Assembly: GCA_017859955.1 (NCBI GenBank) | Contig: JAFNAB010000002.1 | Coordinates: 1 to 55,768 of the forward strand | DNA: 55,768 nucleotides | Source: Holophagaceae bacterium | GTDB taxonomy: Bacteria > Acidobacteriota > Holophagae > Holophagales > Holophagaceae | Direction of reading: 5' to 3' | Shown: positions 19,043 to 27,860 of the stretch, one piece after another | How the letters are laid out: each line of letters begins with the position of its first letter | How positions within the stretch are numbered: the stretch's first letter is position 1 | Position numbers and translations under genes: made by a program | The notes under the pieces: model-generated | What the model saw: the letters and a program-made list of their open reading frames with translations, nothing else | The model's database searches: none | What the model was told of the DNA's origin: nothing

Positions 19043-19105
19043 GGGCTCTCCAGCGAGGCGAATGCCGCGAATCCGACAGTTTACCAAGAGGAAACCAAAT
19101 GGCGT

Positions 19106-19990
19106 TCATTCCCTGCGGGAGGCATGGTCCTGGACCATGGCCACCAGGACATCGGCGATCCGGTCCAGGTTCTCCTGGGAGTTAGCGCCGATGTGGGGCG
19201 TCAGGTAGACATTCGGGGCTTTCAGTAAGGGCGAGTCCGGCGAGGGCGGGTCCGATGCGTAGACATCGGTGCAGTAGGCCCGGACTTTCCCGGCGGCCAG
19301 GGCATCCACCAGATCCTGCTCCACCACGCAGTGGCTGCGGGCCGTGTTGATGAGGATGACCCCCTCCTTCATGAGTGCCAGGGTCCGGGCCCGGATGAAG
19401 CCCCGGGTACCCGGCGTGGCGGGCAGATGGAGGCTCAGGACATCGCACTGGGGAAGCAGCTCCTCCAGGGTGCGGACCAGGGGCACCAGGGAGTGCTCGC
19501 AAAGGTTCGGGTCATAGCCCAGGACCCGCATCCCAAAAGCCTGGGCCCGGCGGGCGACCTCGGTGGCGATGTTGCCTGCCCCCAGGAGTCCCAGGGTCTT
19601 GCCGTAGAGTTCGGTCCGCAGGAGTTCTTTCTTCAGGAATCGCCCTTCCCGCATCCCGTTGTGCGCCTCGATGAGCCGGGTGGGAACCGCCAGCATGAAG
19701 GCCATGGTCAATTCAGCCACCGCAATAGCCGAGGCCCGCGGGGTGTTCAGCACCTGGATGTGTCTGGCCTCGCAGGCCCGGAGATCGATGTTGTCCATGC
19801 CCACCCCGCCCCGCAGGACGAGGTGCAGCCTGGGTGCCCGCTCCAGTAACGCCGCATCCACCCTGGTGCGGGAACGCACCACCAGGATCTCGGCCTCGGC
19901 GAGCTCCGCCATATCCTCACTGAGCTCCCCGAGGGCCGCGAGGCGCGAGGGGAGCTCAGGGGTAAAAGGGTCTGCGAGCAGGATCTTCAT
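19106..19990 (-). CDS. serA: D-3-phosphoglycerate dehydrogenase-like 2-hydroxyacid dehydrogenase
   Basis: 294 aa, the short form without regulatory ACT domain. The NAD-binding motif is LGLLGAGNIATEVARRA, the substrate region LRGGVGMDNID. The catalytic Arg is in NTARSHCVVEQDLVDAL and the catalytic His in TPHIGANSQENL. The position 29 residues after the Arg, normally Glu in this family, is Asp (DVYASDPP). It probably oxidises 3-phosphoglycerate in serine synthesis, supported by the neighbouring DUF1015 gene, which is often found beside serA. Other 2-hydroxyacids cannot be excluded. Confidence 0.82.
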   Translation of the reverse strand: MKILLADPFTPELPSRLAALGELSEDMAELAEAEILVVRSRTRVDAALLERAPRLHLVLRGGVGMDNIDLRACEARHIQVLNTPRASAIAVAELTMAFMLAVPTRLIEAHNGMREGRFLKKELLRTELYGKTLGLLGAGNIATEVARRAQAFGMRVLGYDPNLCEHSLVPLVRTLEELLPQCDVLSLHLPATPGTRGFIRARTLALMKEGVILINTARSHCVVEQDLVDALAAGKVRAYCTDVYASDPPSPDSPLLKAPNVYLTPHIGANSQENLDRIADVLVAMVQDHASRRE

Positions 19991-20057
19991 GGCATCCTCC
20001 CGGCTCGATGGAGCATGCCCCTATGATGCCTGGGGGGCGGAAGGGTGCCAGCCTTCT

Positions 20058-21290
20058 TCAGTCCTCGTAGAGCCGGACCAGAAGCCCGGAACGGAGCTTG
20101 GGCTCGAACCAGGTGGACTTGGGGGGCATGATCTGGTCCGCATCGGCCACAGACATGAGCTGCTCGATGGAGGTGGGGAAGAGGGAAAAGGCCACAGCGG
20201 CCCCTTCGTTGACCCGCCGCTCAAGCTCGGCCATCCCCCGGATGCCCCCTACGAAGTCGATGCGGGAATCGGTCCGGGGATCCTTGATGCCCAGCACGGG
20301 AGAGAGCAGGTTGTCCTGGAGGATGCTCACATCCAGCCCCCGGATGGGATCGGAGGCGGGGAAGCTGCCGATCTTGGCCTCGAGGCGGTACCACTTGCCC
20401 TTGAGATACATTCCGAAGGTGCGGGGGGCCTCGGGCTTGGAGCGCCGGGTCTCCGAGACGTCGAAGACCTGGGCCACCTGGGCCAGGAAGGCCTCGGGGC
20501 TCAGGCCGTTGAGATCCTTCACCACCCGGTTGTAGTCCATGATCTTCAGCTGGTCATGGGGGAAGACGACGGCCATGAAGCTCTCGAAGGGCTCGGTGCC
20601 CGTGCTTGCCTCGGTCCGCTTGGCCTGGGCGTAGCGGATGGCGGCGGCGGTGCGATGATGTCCGTCGGCAATATATAAATTGTCAATACCATCAAAGAGG
20701 TGGGCCAGCGCGTAGATGACTGTCTGGTCCGAAATCCGCCAGACCGTGTGTCCGATGCCATCGGGGGTCACGATGTCATAGAGGGGCTCCGTATCGCACA
20801 CCTTGTCCACGATGCCATCGATGTAGGGCACGGATCGGTAGGTCAGGAAGACCGGCTCGGCGTTGGCGCTCTGCGCCGCCACGTGGCGGGTGCGGTCGTC
20901 CTCCTTGTCCTTCCGGGTGAGTTCGTGCTTCTTGATGAGCCCTTCCTCGTATTCCTTGACGGAGCAGAGGGCCACCAGGCCGGTTTGCACATGATCGTCC
21001 GCCTTCTGCTGGTAGACGTAGAGGCAAGGCTCATCCTCGTGGAGAAGGGTGCCGTCCGCGATGAAAGCCCGGAGGTTCTCGGCCCCCTTGGCATAGACAG
21101 CGTCGCTGTGCTCGTCGATCCCCTCCGGCAGGTCCACTTCAGGGCGCCCGACCCGGAGGAAGGAGTGGGGATTGCCGGCAGATAGCTGTCGGGCCTCCCG
21201 GGTATTGATGACGTCGTAGGGCACCGAAGCGACCCGGGCGGCGAGGTCCGACTTGGGCCGATAGGCCCTGAAAGGCTTGATCTGCGACAT
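20058..21290 (-). CDS. DUF1015 family protein
   Basis: 410 aa, usual family length. Features include IKPFRAYRP, VASVPYDVINTREAR, HSFLRVGRPEVDL, YVYQQ, LYIADGHHRTAAAIRYAQ and VVFPHDQLKIMDYNRVVKDL. DUF1015 proteins are widespread, cytoplasmic and of unestablished function; the HHRTAA segment may form a catalytic site. It lies 67 bp upstream of the SerA-like gene in the same direction, an association seen in many bacteria that suggests a link to serine metabolism. Upstream, 21291-21390 shows nothing notable. Confidence 0.9.
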   Translation of the reverse strand: MSQIKPFRAYRPKSDLAARVASVPYDVINTREARQLSAGNPHSFLRVGRPEVDLPEGIDEHSDAVYAKGAENLRAFIADGTLLHEDEPCLYVYQQKADDHVQTGLVALCSVKEYEEGLIKKHELTRKDKEDDRTRHVAAQSANAEPVFLTYRSVPYIDGIVDKVCDTEPLYDIVTPDGIGHTVWRISDQTVIYALAHLFDGIDNLYIADGHHRTAAAIRYAQAKRTEASTGTEPFESFMAVVFPHDQLKIMDYNRVVKDLNGLSPEAFLAQVAQVFDVSETRRSKPEAPRTFGMYLKGKWYRLEAKIGSFPASDPIRGLDVSILQDNLLSPVLGIKDPRTDSRIDFVGGIRGMAELERRVNEGAAVAFSLFPTSIEQLMSVADADQIMPPKSTWFEPKLRSGLLVRLYED

Positions 21291-21390
21291 ACATCCCTTC
21301 CATCAAAGAGCGTGGCGGTTGTGCCCCGAGGGGGCGGTTGGGGGATCTCCGGGCATTGTCCACCAGAGCCCCCCAGATGGGAAGAAAGTT

Positions 21391-22101
21391 TCAGTTCGCC
21401 GTGCCCCAGGGATCATCCGGCTGCTGCGGAGCCTCTGCCCCGAGGGTGTCCTGCTGAAGAGCGACATTCATCAGGATCTCGGGAACCGGCAAGGAGATTG
21501 AAGCTTGCACCCGGCAGGTGTCCACGAACTCCACTTCGGGCTTGGGCCAGGCCAGGATGCGGTAGGCGGCCTCCAGCCCTTCACATTCTGCGCAGGTGGC
21601 GTGAATGAGTTTGCCCCCCCGCACATAGAGGATTCCGACCCGACCCTGGGACTTAACGGTGAGGGTAGAGGTTTTGAGCTCCCAGTTCATGAGCTGGATC
21701 AGGCTCCCGATGTTGAGTCCCCGGACCTTGCCCTCGACCTCACGCTCCCCCAGGGCGCGTATCTCTTCCATCAGTGCCGAAAGCCGCACGGGTTTGGAAA
21801 GCACCTTGAGGGCGCCGAGTTCCCGGGCTCTTTCGAAAGAAATGCCTTCAGGCATGGAGGTCAGGACGATGATGGGCACCGAGGGATAGCGGGAATGGAC
21901 CTCGGCGATGAGGGAAAAGCCATCCATGATGGGCATCTGGAGATCCGTCACCAGGACATCCACCGACTCCTGGCGCATCAGGTCCAGGGCCTTCTGGCCA
22001 TTCTCGGCTCCCAGGAGACGCCAGCCCTGGAGCCCCCGCAGGCCGGTCTGGTAGAAGCGGAGGGTCGTGGCCTCGTCCTCGGCGAGCAGGACTGTCTTCA
22101 T
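21391..22101 (-). CDS. Response regulator with DUF4388 output domain
   Basis: 236 aa. The receiver (1-120) shows VLLAEDEATTLRFY, D53 in VLVTDLQMPIMDG, IIVLTSMP and VLSKPVRLS. It is joined to a DUF4388 domain (VRGLNIGSLIQLMNWELKT, GRVGILYVRGGKLIHATCAE, YRILAWPKPEVEF). The output mechanism is unknown. The ATG overlaps the stop of the upstream glycoside-hydrolase-like gene by 4 bp, so the two are coupled. It is the second DUF4388 protein in this window. Confidence 0.88.
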   Translation of the reverse strand: MKTVLLAEDEATTLRFYQTGLRGLQGWRLLGAENGQKALDLMRQESVDVLVTDLQMPIMDGFSLIAEVHSRYPSVPIIVLTSMPEGISFERARELGALKVLSKPVRLSALMEEIRALGEREVEGKVRGLNIGSLIQLMNWELKTSTLTVKSQGRVGILYVRGGKLIHATCAECEGLEAAYRILAWPKPEVEFVDTCRVQASISLPVPEILMNVALQQDTLGAEAPQQPDDPWGTAN

Positions 22102-23378
22102 GAACGCCCCTCCCGCCCCTTTGGAATCCTGCGCTTCGGCAGGGGTTCCTTGGCGAGGGTGGCCAAGGCTTGGCGGGCATCCTCGGGGTGGGTCCGTTCC
22201 CAGTCAAGCACCCAGGCGGGGAGCACCGCGTCCTCATAGTCCCGCACCTTCCGGTGGTGGCTCACCAGGGTCTGAACCATGGCTTCCTGAAGGTTCTCGG
22301 GTCGGGGCGGAATGTGCCCCTCGAAGATGGGAAGCGCGAAGTAGTCCTTGAGGGTCTGCTCCACAGGCTTGCCCCAGGGGGCATAGGTGCGGTCAGCCAT
22401 GCCCCCGATGGGCTTCTGATTCAGGTTCTCCCCATAGAGGTAATAGAACACCGCCTCCCCGTCGCTCCAGTTCCGGAGCACATCCAGGGCCCCCTTCATC
22501 AGGTGGTTCTGGAGGCCAGGATCCGCGGGTTTGTCCGTGCGGAAGTCCCAGGGACCCACGTGGGCGTGGGCGACGCTGGGGTAACCGATCTCCGTGATCA
22601 TGACGGGCTTGGGACCCTTGGCATCCTCGAAGCGCTTGGAAAGGGTGCGGGCTTTGTAGACGATCCACCACCAGCCGTTGCGGATCTGAGCTTCGCTGGG
22701 GTAGTCGTCGAACTTGGCGATGGGGTCATAGGTGTTCATGCCGATCACATCCAGGCAGTCGCCAAAGAGGAAGCTGTCGTGGCTGTCGAAGTTGACGCTG
22801 TAGGTGATCTTGCCCTTGAAGACCTTGCGGACCTCGGAGACCAGATGCCGCCACTGGTCTGGAAAGGGGTGGGTACTGGCCATCTCGGTACCCACGCTGT
22901 ACCACTCGACGCCCCCCTCCTGGGCCAGGCGGGCCATCTCGACATTGAAGGCCGTGTAGTTCCGCCACCAGAGCTCCCAGTCCTGGGGCTTGATGTTGCC
23001 CCGCCACCACTTGGCGTTTTCGGCCTCATCCCGGAGGTTGATGGTGGGGAAGAACATCATGCGCAGTCCCAGGCGTCGGGCCTGCTGAAAGGTCCTCTGG
23101 AGGCTGCGTTCCGTGGGGCTGCTGGTGGGGTGGCGCACCACCTCCACACTGTCGTACCGCTCCATGCGGTAGATGGCCTGGAGGGTGACGCAGGTCGCCC
23201 CCGAGGCCGCGATGCGCTCCAGTTCCTCCCGGTAGTCGTAGTCCGGAACACCGGCGTACAGGCCCAGGACCATGCCGCGCGGCTGGGGCACCAGGCGGTG
23301 CTGCTGCTTGTGGCGCACCACCCCCAGGGCGATGGGCAGCGCGAGCAGGGCAATGACGATCAGCAGCTTTCGGAACAT
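22098..23378 (-). CDS. Membrane-anchored GH113-like glycoside hydrolase
   Basis: 426 aa. A signal anchor (LLIVIALLALPIALGVV) is followed by a TIM-barrel-like sequence of the GH113 type. MVLGLYAGVPDYDYREELERI, LRMMFFPTINLRDE and two acidic motifs are visible: YSVGTEMAST (candidate acid/base Glu) and VMITEIGYPS (candidate nucleophile Glu). Characterised GH113 members cleave beta-mannans; the substrate here is unknown. The start at 23378 has GGAAGG 2-7 bp upstream. It is coupled to the response regulator downstream. Confidence 0.75.
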   Translation of the reverse strand: MFRKLLIVIALLALPIALGVVRHKQQHRLVPQPRGMVLGLYAGVPDYDYREELERIAASGATCVTLQAIYRMERYDSVEVVRHPTSSPTERSLQRTFQQARRLGLRMMFFPTINLRDEAENAKWWRGNIKPQDWELWWRNYTAFNVEMARLAQEGGVEWYSVGTEMASTHPFPDQWRHLVSEVRKVFKGKITYSVNFDSHDSFLFGDCLDVIGMNTYDPIAKFDDYPSEAQIRNGWWWIVYKARTLSKRFEDAKGPKPVMITEIGYPSVAHAHVGPWDFRTDKPADPGLQNHLMKGALDVLRNWSDGEAVFYYLYGENLNQKPIGGMADRTYAPWGKPVEQTLKDYFALPIFEGHIPPRPENLQEAMVQTLVSHHRKVRDYEDAVLPAWVLDWERTHPEDARQALATLAKEPLPKRRIPKGREGRS

Positions 23379-23470
23379 GGGCCTTCCAGATTCTTCCACT
23401 CTAGCGCGAGTGCCTAGTTTTCAACCCACTGACGCCCCTCGTCGATAGGCACTGCAGAGGCCATTCCTGG

Positions 23471-24016
23471 ATGCGAGCCCACCCCTCCATTGTCCTGTCA
23501 GCAGCGGTGACGCTGGGGACGGTCTGTACCTCGGTCTTTGCCCAGGCGGAGCGCTCTCCCGAGTACCAGGTCAAGGCCCGGTACATTGCCACCCTGTCGG
23601 AGTACACCACCTGGCCTGGCCTGACGCTTCCCAAGGCTCAGGAGGAACCCGTAAGGCTGGGGATTCTTGGCACAGCCCCCTTCGAGGGCTTCATGAAGGA
23701 CTTGGCGACTAACTACCGCGTCCATGGGCATCGGATCGAACTGGTGACCCTCCGCCAGCCTCTGGATGCCCGGAAATGCCACCTCGTCTTCATCGCCGGG
23801 TCCGAGAAGCAGCGCTTGCCTGAAATTCTTGCAGCCCTGCGGGGGAGCCCCGTGCTGACCATTGGCGATACGCCAGGATTTGCCGATAGAGGGGTGATGG
23901 TCAATCTCTTCCTGAGTCAGAACCGGGTTCTTTTCGAGATCAATCCGGGTGCGCTGAAGGCCAGCAGGCTGGAAATGAGTTCCCATGTGTTGAAATTCGC
24001 TCGGATCGTGGACTAG
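23471..24016 (+). CDS. YfiR family periplasmic protein
   Basis: 181 aa. A signal peptide (about 1-25, ending SVFAQA) precedes the YfiR (DUF4154) pattern: YQVKARYIATLSEYTTWP, VRLGILGTAPF, CHLVFIAGSEKQ, VLTIGDTPGFADRGVMVNLF and VLFEINPGALKASRLEMSSHVLKFARIV. In Pseudomonas YfiR restrains the CHASE8-containing diguanylate cyclase YfiN from the periplasm. Here the following gene, 15 bp on, is a hybrid kinase whose sensor looks CHASE8-like, so YfiR probably gates that kinase (inference). Confidence 0.88.
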   Translation: MRAHPSIVLSAAVTLGTVCTSVFAQAERSPEYQVKARYIATLSEYTTWPGLTLPKAQEEPVRLGILGTAPFEGFMKDLATNYRVHGHRIELVTLRQPLDARKCHLVFIAGSEKQRLPEILAALRGSPVLTIGDTPGFADRGVMVNLFLSQNRVLFEINPGALKASRLEMSSHVLKFARIVD

Positions 24017-24031
24017 GCAGGAGGACAGTTG

Positions 24032-26335
24032 ATGCTAAAGAACCTCTCGGTAAAGCAGCGGCTGACCCTCCTGATGCTCTTCATCACCGGGTTGACCATC
24101 CTGGGCAGCTACGGCAGCTTCCTGGTTTACGAGCGTCAGGCTCTGCGGGAGGCTCTGGTCCAGAACCTCCAGGCCCAGGCTGGCATGCTGGCCAGCAGCG
24201 TGGATGCGGATCTGGAATTTGGTGTGCCCAGCGCCTCGGAAAAAACCCTGAGTACCCTTGCCTCCAATAAGCGAATTCAATACGCAGCTGTGTATGACAA
24301 CACGGGTAGCGTCTTTGCCGCCTACCCCAGTACCTTCTCCCGCCCAGGGATGCCCCCGACGAGACAGGAGGATCATGCCGAGTTCGGAGCGGACAACCTG
24401 AAGGTCTTCCACAAAGTGGTGAAGAATGGGCGCACTCTGGGCATGGTCTTCATCCAGAGTGACCTTCACGAGATCCGTCAGCGTCTGATCTGGGCGCTAG
24501 CCCCCATCTCCATCGCCGCAGCGGTGGTCTTCTCCCTGGTCTTTCTCGCCTCCCTGTGGATGAAGAAGCGGATCTTCAGTCCCATTCTCCAGCTTTCGGA
24601 ATCGGCCCGCCTGGTCAGCGAAAGGAAGGATTACAACATCCGACTGGAACGGCATGAGGGGGGGGAACTGGGAGTGCTCACCGAATCCCTCAACGATATG
24701 CTCGCTCAGATCCAGGCCCGGGACGCCCAGCTCCTGGGATACCAGGGCAATCTGGAGGAACAGGTGGCGCAGCGATCCGAGCAGCTGTTGCGGGTCAACA
24801 CTCAGCTCCTCATCGCCAAGGAACAGGCCGAAGAGGCCAGCAGGGCCAAGAGCGCCTTCCTGGCGAACATGAGCCATGAACTGAGAACCCCCCTCAATGC
24901 GATCCTTCTTTACGGGGAGTTGGTGTCAGATGAGATGGAGGAGCGGGGGATGCAGGATGTTCTCCCGGATCTGGAGAAGATTCGCGGGGCCGGCAAGCAT
25001 CTCCTCTCGCTGATCGACGAAATCCTCGACCTGTCCAAGATCGAGGCAGGGCGGATGACGGCCTACATCGAAGAGTGCCATGTGCCCACTATCCTCGCCG
25101 ATGTGGTGGCCACGGCGGAACCCCTGGTGACCAAGAACCGCAACACCTTCAGGGTCGACATCGACCCCTCCATCGAAAACATCCGCTCCGACCTGAAGAT
25201 GCTCCGCCAGACCATCTTCAACCTCCTGAGCAATGCGGCCAAGTTCACCCATGACGGCGAGGTTCTGCTCCAGGTCAGGCCAGATCCATCGCCCAGCTTC
25301 GTCCAGTTCTCGGTGACGGATACCGGCATTGGCATGACCCAGGAGCAGACCGTCCGGATCTTCCAGGAGTTCACCCAGGCCGATGATTCCACCACCCGCA
25401 AGTTCGGAGGCACGGGCTTGGGGTTGACCCTCTGCCGGAAATTTACTGAACTCCTGGGGGGCACCATTTCGGTCACCAGTCAGCCCGGGGAGGGTTCGCG
25501 ATTCACCGTCCGGTTGCCACGGAACGCTCCCACCCCCAGCAAGGCCATGGGCAAGTTCGTTCCTGCCCAGACCAGTCTTCACCGGGGCAAGATCCTGATC
25601 ATCGACGACGATCCATCCCTGCGGGAGGCCGTATCCCGGATGCTGACCAAGGAGGGCTTCTGGGTGGCCATGGCCTCCGATGGCGAAGAAGGCATCCAGA
25701 TGGCCAAGGTTCTTCGTCCCCACGTCATTACCCTGGATATCGCCATGCCCGGCATGGACGGGTGGCAGGTGCTCGGGAAGCTCAAGGCTGATCCTGATCT
25801 CAAGGGCATTCCGGTGGTCATCCTTACCATGCTGGATGGGCGCAGCAAGGGCTATGCCCTGGGGGCGTCCGCCGTTGTCCAGAAGCCTGTGTCCAAGGAG
25901 GATCTCCTGGCGGTCATCGCTAGCGTGGAGACCGAGAGTAACGAATCCGCCGTTCTGGTGGTGGAGGATGACCTGGCCACCCAGGAGGTTCTCAACCGCA
26001 TCCTGACGGATAGCGGATGGGAGTCCCGAAGAGCCCTGAACGGGATGGAGGCCCTGGAGCTGATCCAGTTTGAGCGACCCCGGCTCATCATCCTGGATCT
26101 CATGCTCCCAGGTATGGATGGATTCCAGCTCCTGACTGAACTCCAGAATCATATGGACTGGCGCGAGATCCCCATCATTGTCCTCACGGCGAAGGATCTC
26201 AACTCCGAGGACCTGAAGCGTCTGGAGGTGGACCAGGTACATCACGTCTTCCGGAAGGGGGCCTGCTCCAAGGACGAACTGGTCGAAGCCGTCAGATCCA
26301 TAGCCTTGCGTTGGCTCACCCCCACTGAATCCTAG
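24032..26335 (+). CDS. Hybrid histidine kinase, CHASE8-like sensor, two C-terminal receivers
   Basis: 767 aa. TM1 is about 10-32. A CHASE8-like periplasmic domain (ASSVDADLEFGVPSASEKTL, YAAVYDNTGSVFAAYP) follows, TM2 is about 150-174, then HAMP. HisKA has H282 in NMSHELRTPLNAI. HATPase shows LLSNAAKF, DTGIGM and [10 protein letters not shown]. Receiver 1 has D569 (ITLDIAMPGMDGW), receiver 2 D689 (LIILDLMLPGMDGF). The ATG at 24032 follows AGGAGGA. It lies between YfiR and a stand-alone receiver, forming a phosphorelay cluster. Confidence 0.93.
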   Translation: MLKNLSVKQRLTLLMLFITGLTILGSYGSFLVYERQALREALVQNLQAQAGMLASSVDADLEFGVPSASEKTLSTLASNKRIQYAAVYDNTGSVFAAYPSTFSRPGMPPTRQEDHAEFGADNLKVFHKVVKNGRTLGMVFIQSDLHEIRQRLIWALAPISIAAAVVFSLVFLASLWMKKRIFSPILQLSESARLVSERKDYNIRLERHEGGELGVLTESLNDMLAQIQARDAQLLGYQGNLEEQVAQRSEQLLRVNTQLLIAKEQAEEASRAKSAFLANMSHELRTPLNAILLYGELVSDEMEERGMQDVLPDLEKIRGAGKHLLSLIDEILDLSKIEAGRMTAYIEECHVPTILADVVATAEPLVTKNRNTFRVDIDPSIENIRSDLKMLRQTIFNLLSNAAKFTHDGEVLLQVRPDPSPSFVQFSVTDTGIGMTQEQTVRIFQEFTQADDSTTRKFGGTGLGLTLCRKFTELLGGTISVTSQPGEGSRFTVRLPRNAPTPSKAMGKFVPAQTSLHRGKILIIDDDPSLREAVSRMLTKEGFWVAMASDGEEGIQMAKVLRPHVITLDIAMPGMDGWQVLGKLKADPDLKGIPVVILTMLDGRSKGYALGASAVVQKPVSKEDLLAVIASVETESNESAVLVVEDDLATQEVLNRILTDSGWESRRALNGMEALELIQFERPRLIILDLMLPGMDGFQLLTELQNHMDWREIPIIVLTAKDLNSEDLKRLEVDQVHHVFRKGACSKDELVEAVRSIALRWLTPTES

Positions 26336-26346
26336 AGGGCTTTACC

Positions 26347-26721
26347 ATGGCCAAGATCCTGCTCGTGGAAGACAACGAAATGAACCGGGACGTCCTTTCC
26401 AGGCTCCTCAAACGTCGCGGGTACGAAGTGATCTTTGCCGAGGATGGGGAGTCGGCGGTCCAGATCGCCCTGGAGCAGACGCCGGATCTCATCCTCATGG
26501 ACATCAGCCTTCCGAGAATGGATGGCAATGAGGCTACCCGGCAGCTCCGTGCCACGGAGGCCTTTGCCCTGCAGCCCATCATTGCGCTCACGGCTCACGC
26601 CATGGCCAGTGACCGGGAACGTGCCCTTGCGGCAGGATGCACCGACTATGAAACCAAGCCCGTGGACTTTCCGAGGCTTCTTCAGAAGATCGAAGGCCAC
26701 CTCAAGAAGGCCGTGATATGA
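26347..26721 (+). CDS. Single-domain response regulator
   Basis: 124 aa, a complete receiver and nothing else. It shows ILLVEDNEMNRDVLSRLL, D52 in LILMDISLPRMDGNEAT, IIALTAHAMASDRERAL and YETKPVDF. Single-receiver proteins shuttle phosphate or bind target proteins (CheY/DivK type). It is 11 bp after the hybrid kinase and overlaps the next gene by 4 bp (ATGA), so it is most likely phosphorylated by one of the flanking kinases. Confidence 0.93.
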   Translation: MAKILLVEDNEMNRDVLSRLLKRRGYEVIFAEDGESAVQIALEQTPDLILMDISLPRMDGNEATRQLRATEAFALQPIIALTAHAMASDRERALAAGCTDYETKPVDFPRLLQKIEGHLKKAVI

Positions 26722-27860
26722 ATCTCACGGGGCACATCCTTATCGTGGACGATCTGGAAACCAACCGGGAGGCTCTGGCCCGCCTCCTGGGGCGGGAGGG
26801 GCTCAGCTCGGAAACCGCTCCCGACGGCAGGGAAGCCATCGAAAGGGCGCGATCGGGCCACTTCGACGTCATCCTTCTGGATGTGATGATGCCCGGTATG
26901 GACGGCATCGAAACCCTTGGGGTGCTCAAACAGGACCCCTGGACCCGGGACATTCCGGTGCTCATGGTCTCGGCCCTGGACCAGGGGCAGGCGGTGCGGC
27001 ATTGCATCGAGATGGGGGCGGACGACTACCTGACCAAGCCCATTGACCGCCTCATGCTCCGCTCACGTCTGGCGGCCTGCCTGAAGCGCAAGCAGCTCCA
27101 GGATCGGGAAAGGGACTTCACCACCCGGCTCCAGGCCTCCAATGAAGAGCTTCGCCGGGTGAATCTCCTCAAGAGCCGCCTCCTCGCCATCGCCGCCCAC
27201 GATCTCAAGAATCCCCTGACGGCCCTTGTGTTGCTGGTGGACCAGTTGTCGGAGTTGGGGGAGTCCTCGGCGCCCTCGATCCAGAAGAAGACCATCCAGC
27301 GCATCCGGGGTTCGGTGGAGAAGATGCTGGGCATCCTCCAGGCCCTTCTGGATTCTGCCGCAGCCGAAACGGGCCACATGGTCCTCCACAAGCGCCCCCT
27401 GGATCTGCAGGAGATGACCCGTTCCATCGTGGAGGAGAACCAGTCCTATGCCGATTCCAAGCAAATTGAGCTGCTGCACCGGGTGGATGCGGCCGGGGAT
27501 TGGTGCGTGGAAGTGGACGACATCCGGATCCGGGAGGCCCTGGATAACCTGCTCAATAACGCCATCAAATTCTCACCACCCCGGTCCCGGGTGGAACTGT
27601 CTCTGGAGCGTGCCGGAGCCTGGGTCCGGGTCAGGGTGAAGGACCAGGGGCCAGGCTTTACGCCGGAGGACCTCCGCCGGGCCTTCGGCATGTACCAGCG
27701 GCTTTCCGCCCAGCCCACCGGGGGCGAATCCTCCACAGGCCTGGGGCTCTCCATCGTCAAGCAGATGGTGGAACTCCATGGCGGTCACATCGAAATCGAA
27801 AGCGAGCCGGGGCAGGGAGCTACCTTCCGGCTGGACCTCCCGAGCCTCAGATCTTTCTGA
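26718..27860 (+). CDS. Receiver-histidine kinase (REC-HisKA-HATPase)
   Basis: 380 aa soluble kinase with an N-terminal receiver (D55 in VILLDVMMPGMDG; YLTKPIDRL). A coiled linker leads to HisKA with H161 in AIAAHDLKNPLTAL and HATPase (NLLNNAIKF, DQGPGF, STGLGLSIVKQMV). There is no membrane segment. The input receiver suggests it is driven by the upstream hybrid kinase, making it the end of the local relay (inference). The 3' end overlaps the convergent CorC-like gene by 14 bp. Confidence 0.92.
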   Translation: MNLTGHILIVDDLETNREALARLLGREGLSSETAPDGREAIERARSGHFDVILLDVMMPGMDGIETLGVLKQDPWTRDIPVLMVSALDQGQAVRHCIEMGADDYLTKPIDRLMLRSRLAACLKRKQLQDRERDFTTRLQASNEELRRVNLLKSRLLAIAAHDLKNPLTALVLLVDQLSELGESSAPSIQKKTIQRIRGSVEKMLGILQALLDSAAAETGHMVLHKRPLDLQEMTRSIVEENQSYADSKQIELLHRVDAAGDWCVEVDDIRIREALDNLLNNAIKFSPPRSRVELSLERAGAWVRVRVKDQGPGFTPEDLRRAFGMYQRLSAQPTGGESSTGLGLSIVKQMVELHGGHIEIESEPGQGATFRLDLPSLRSF

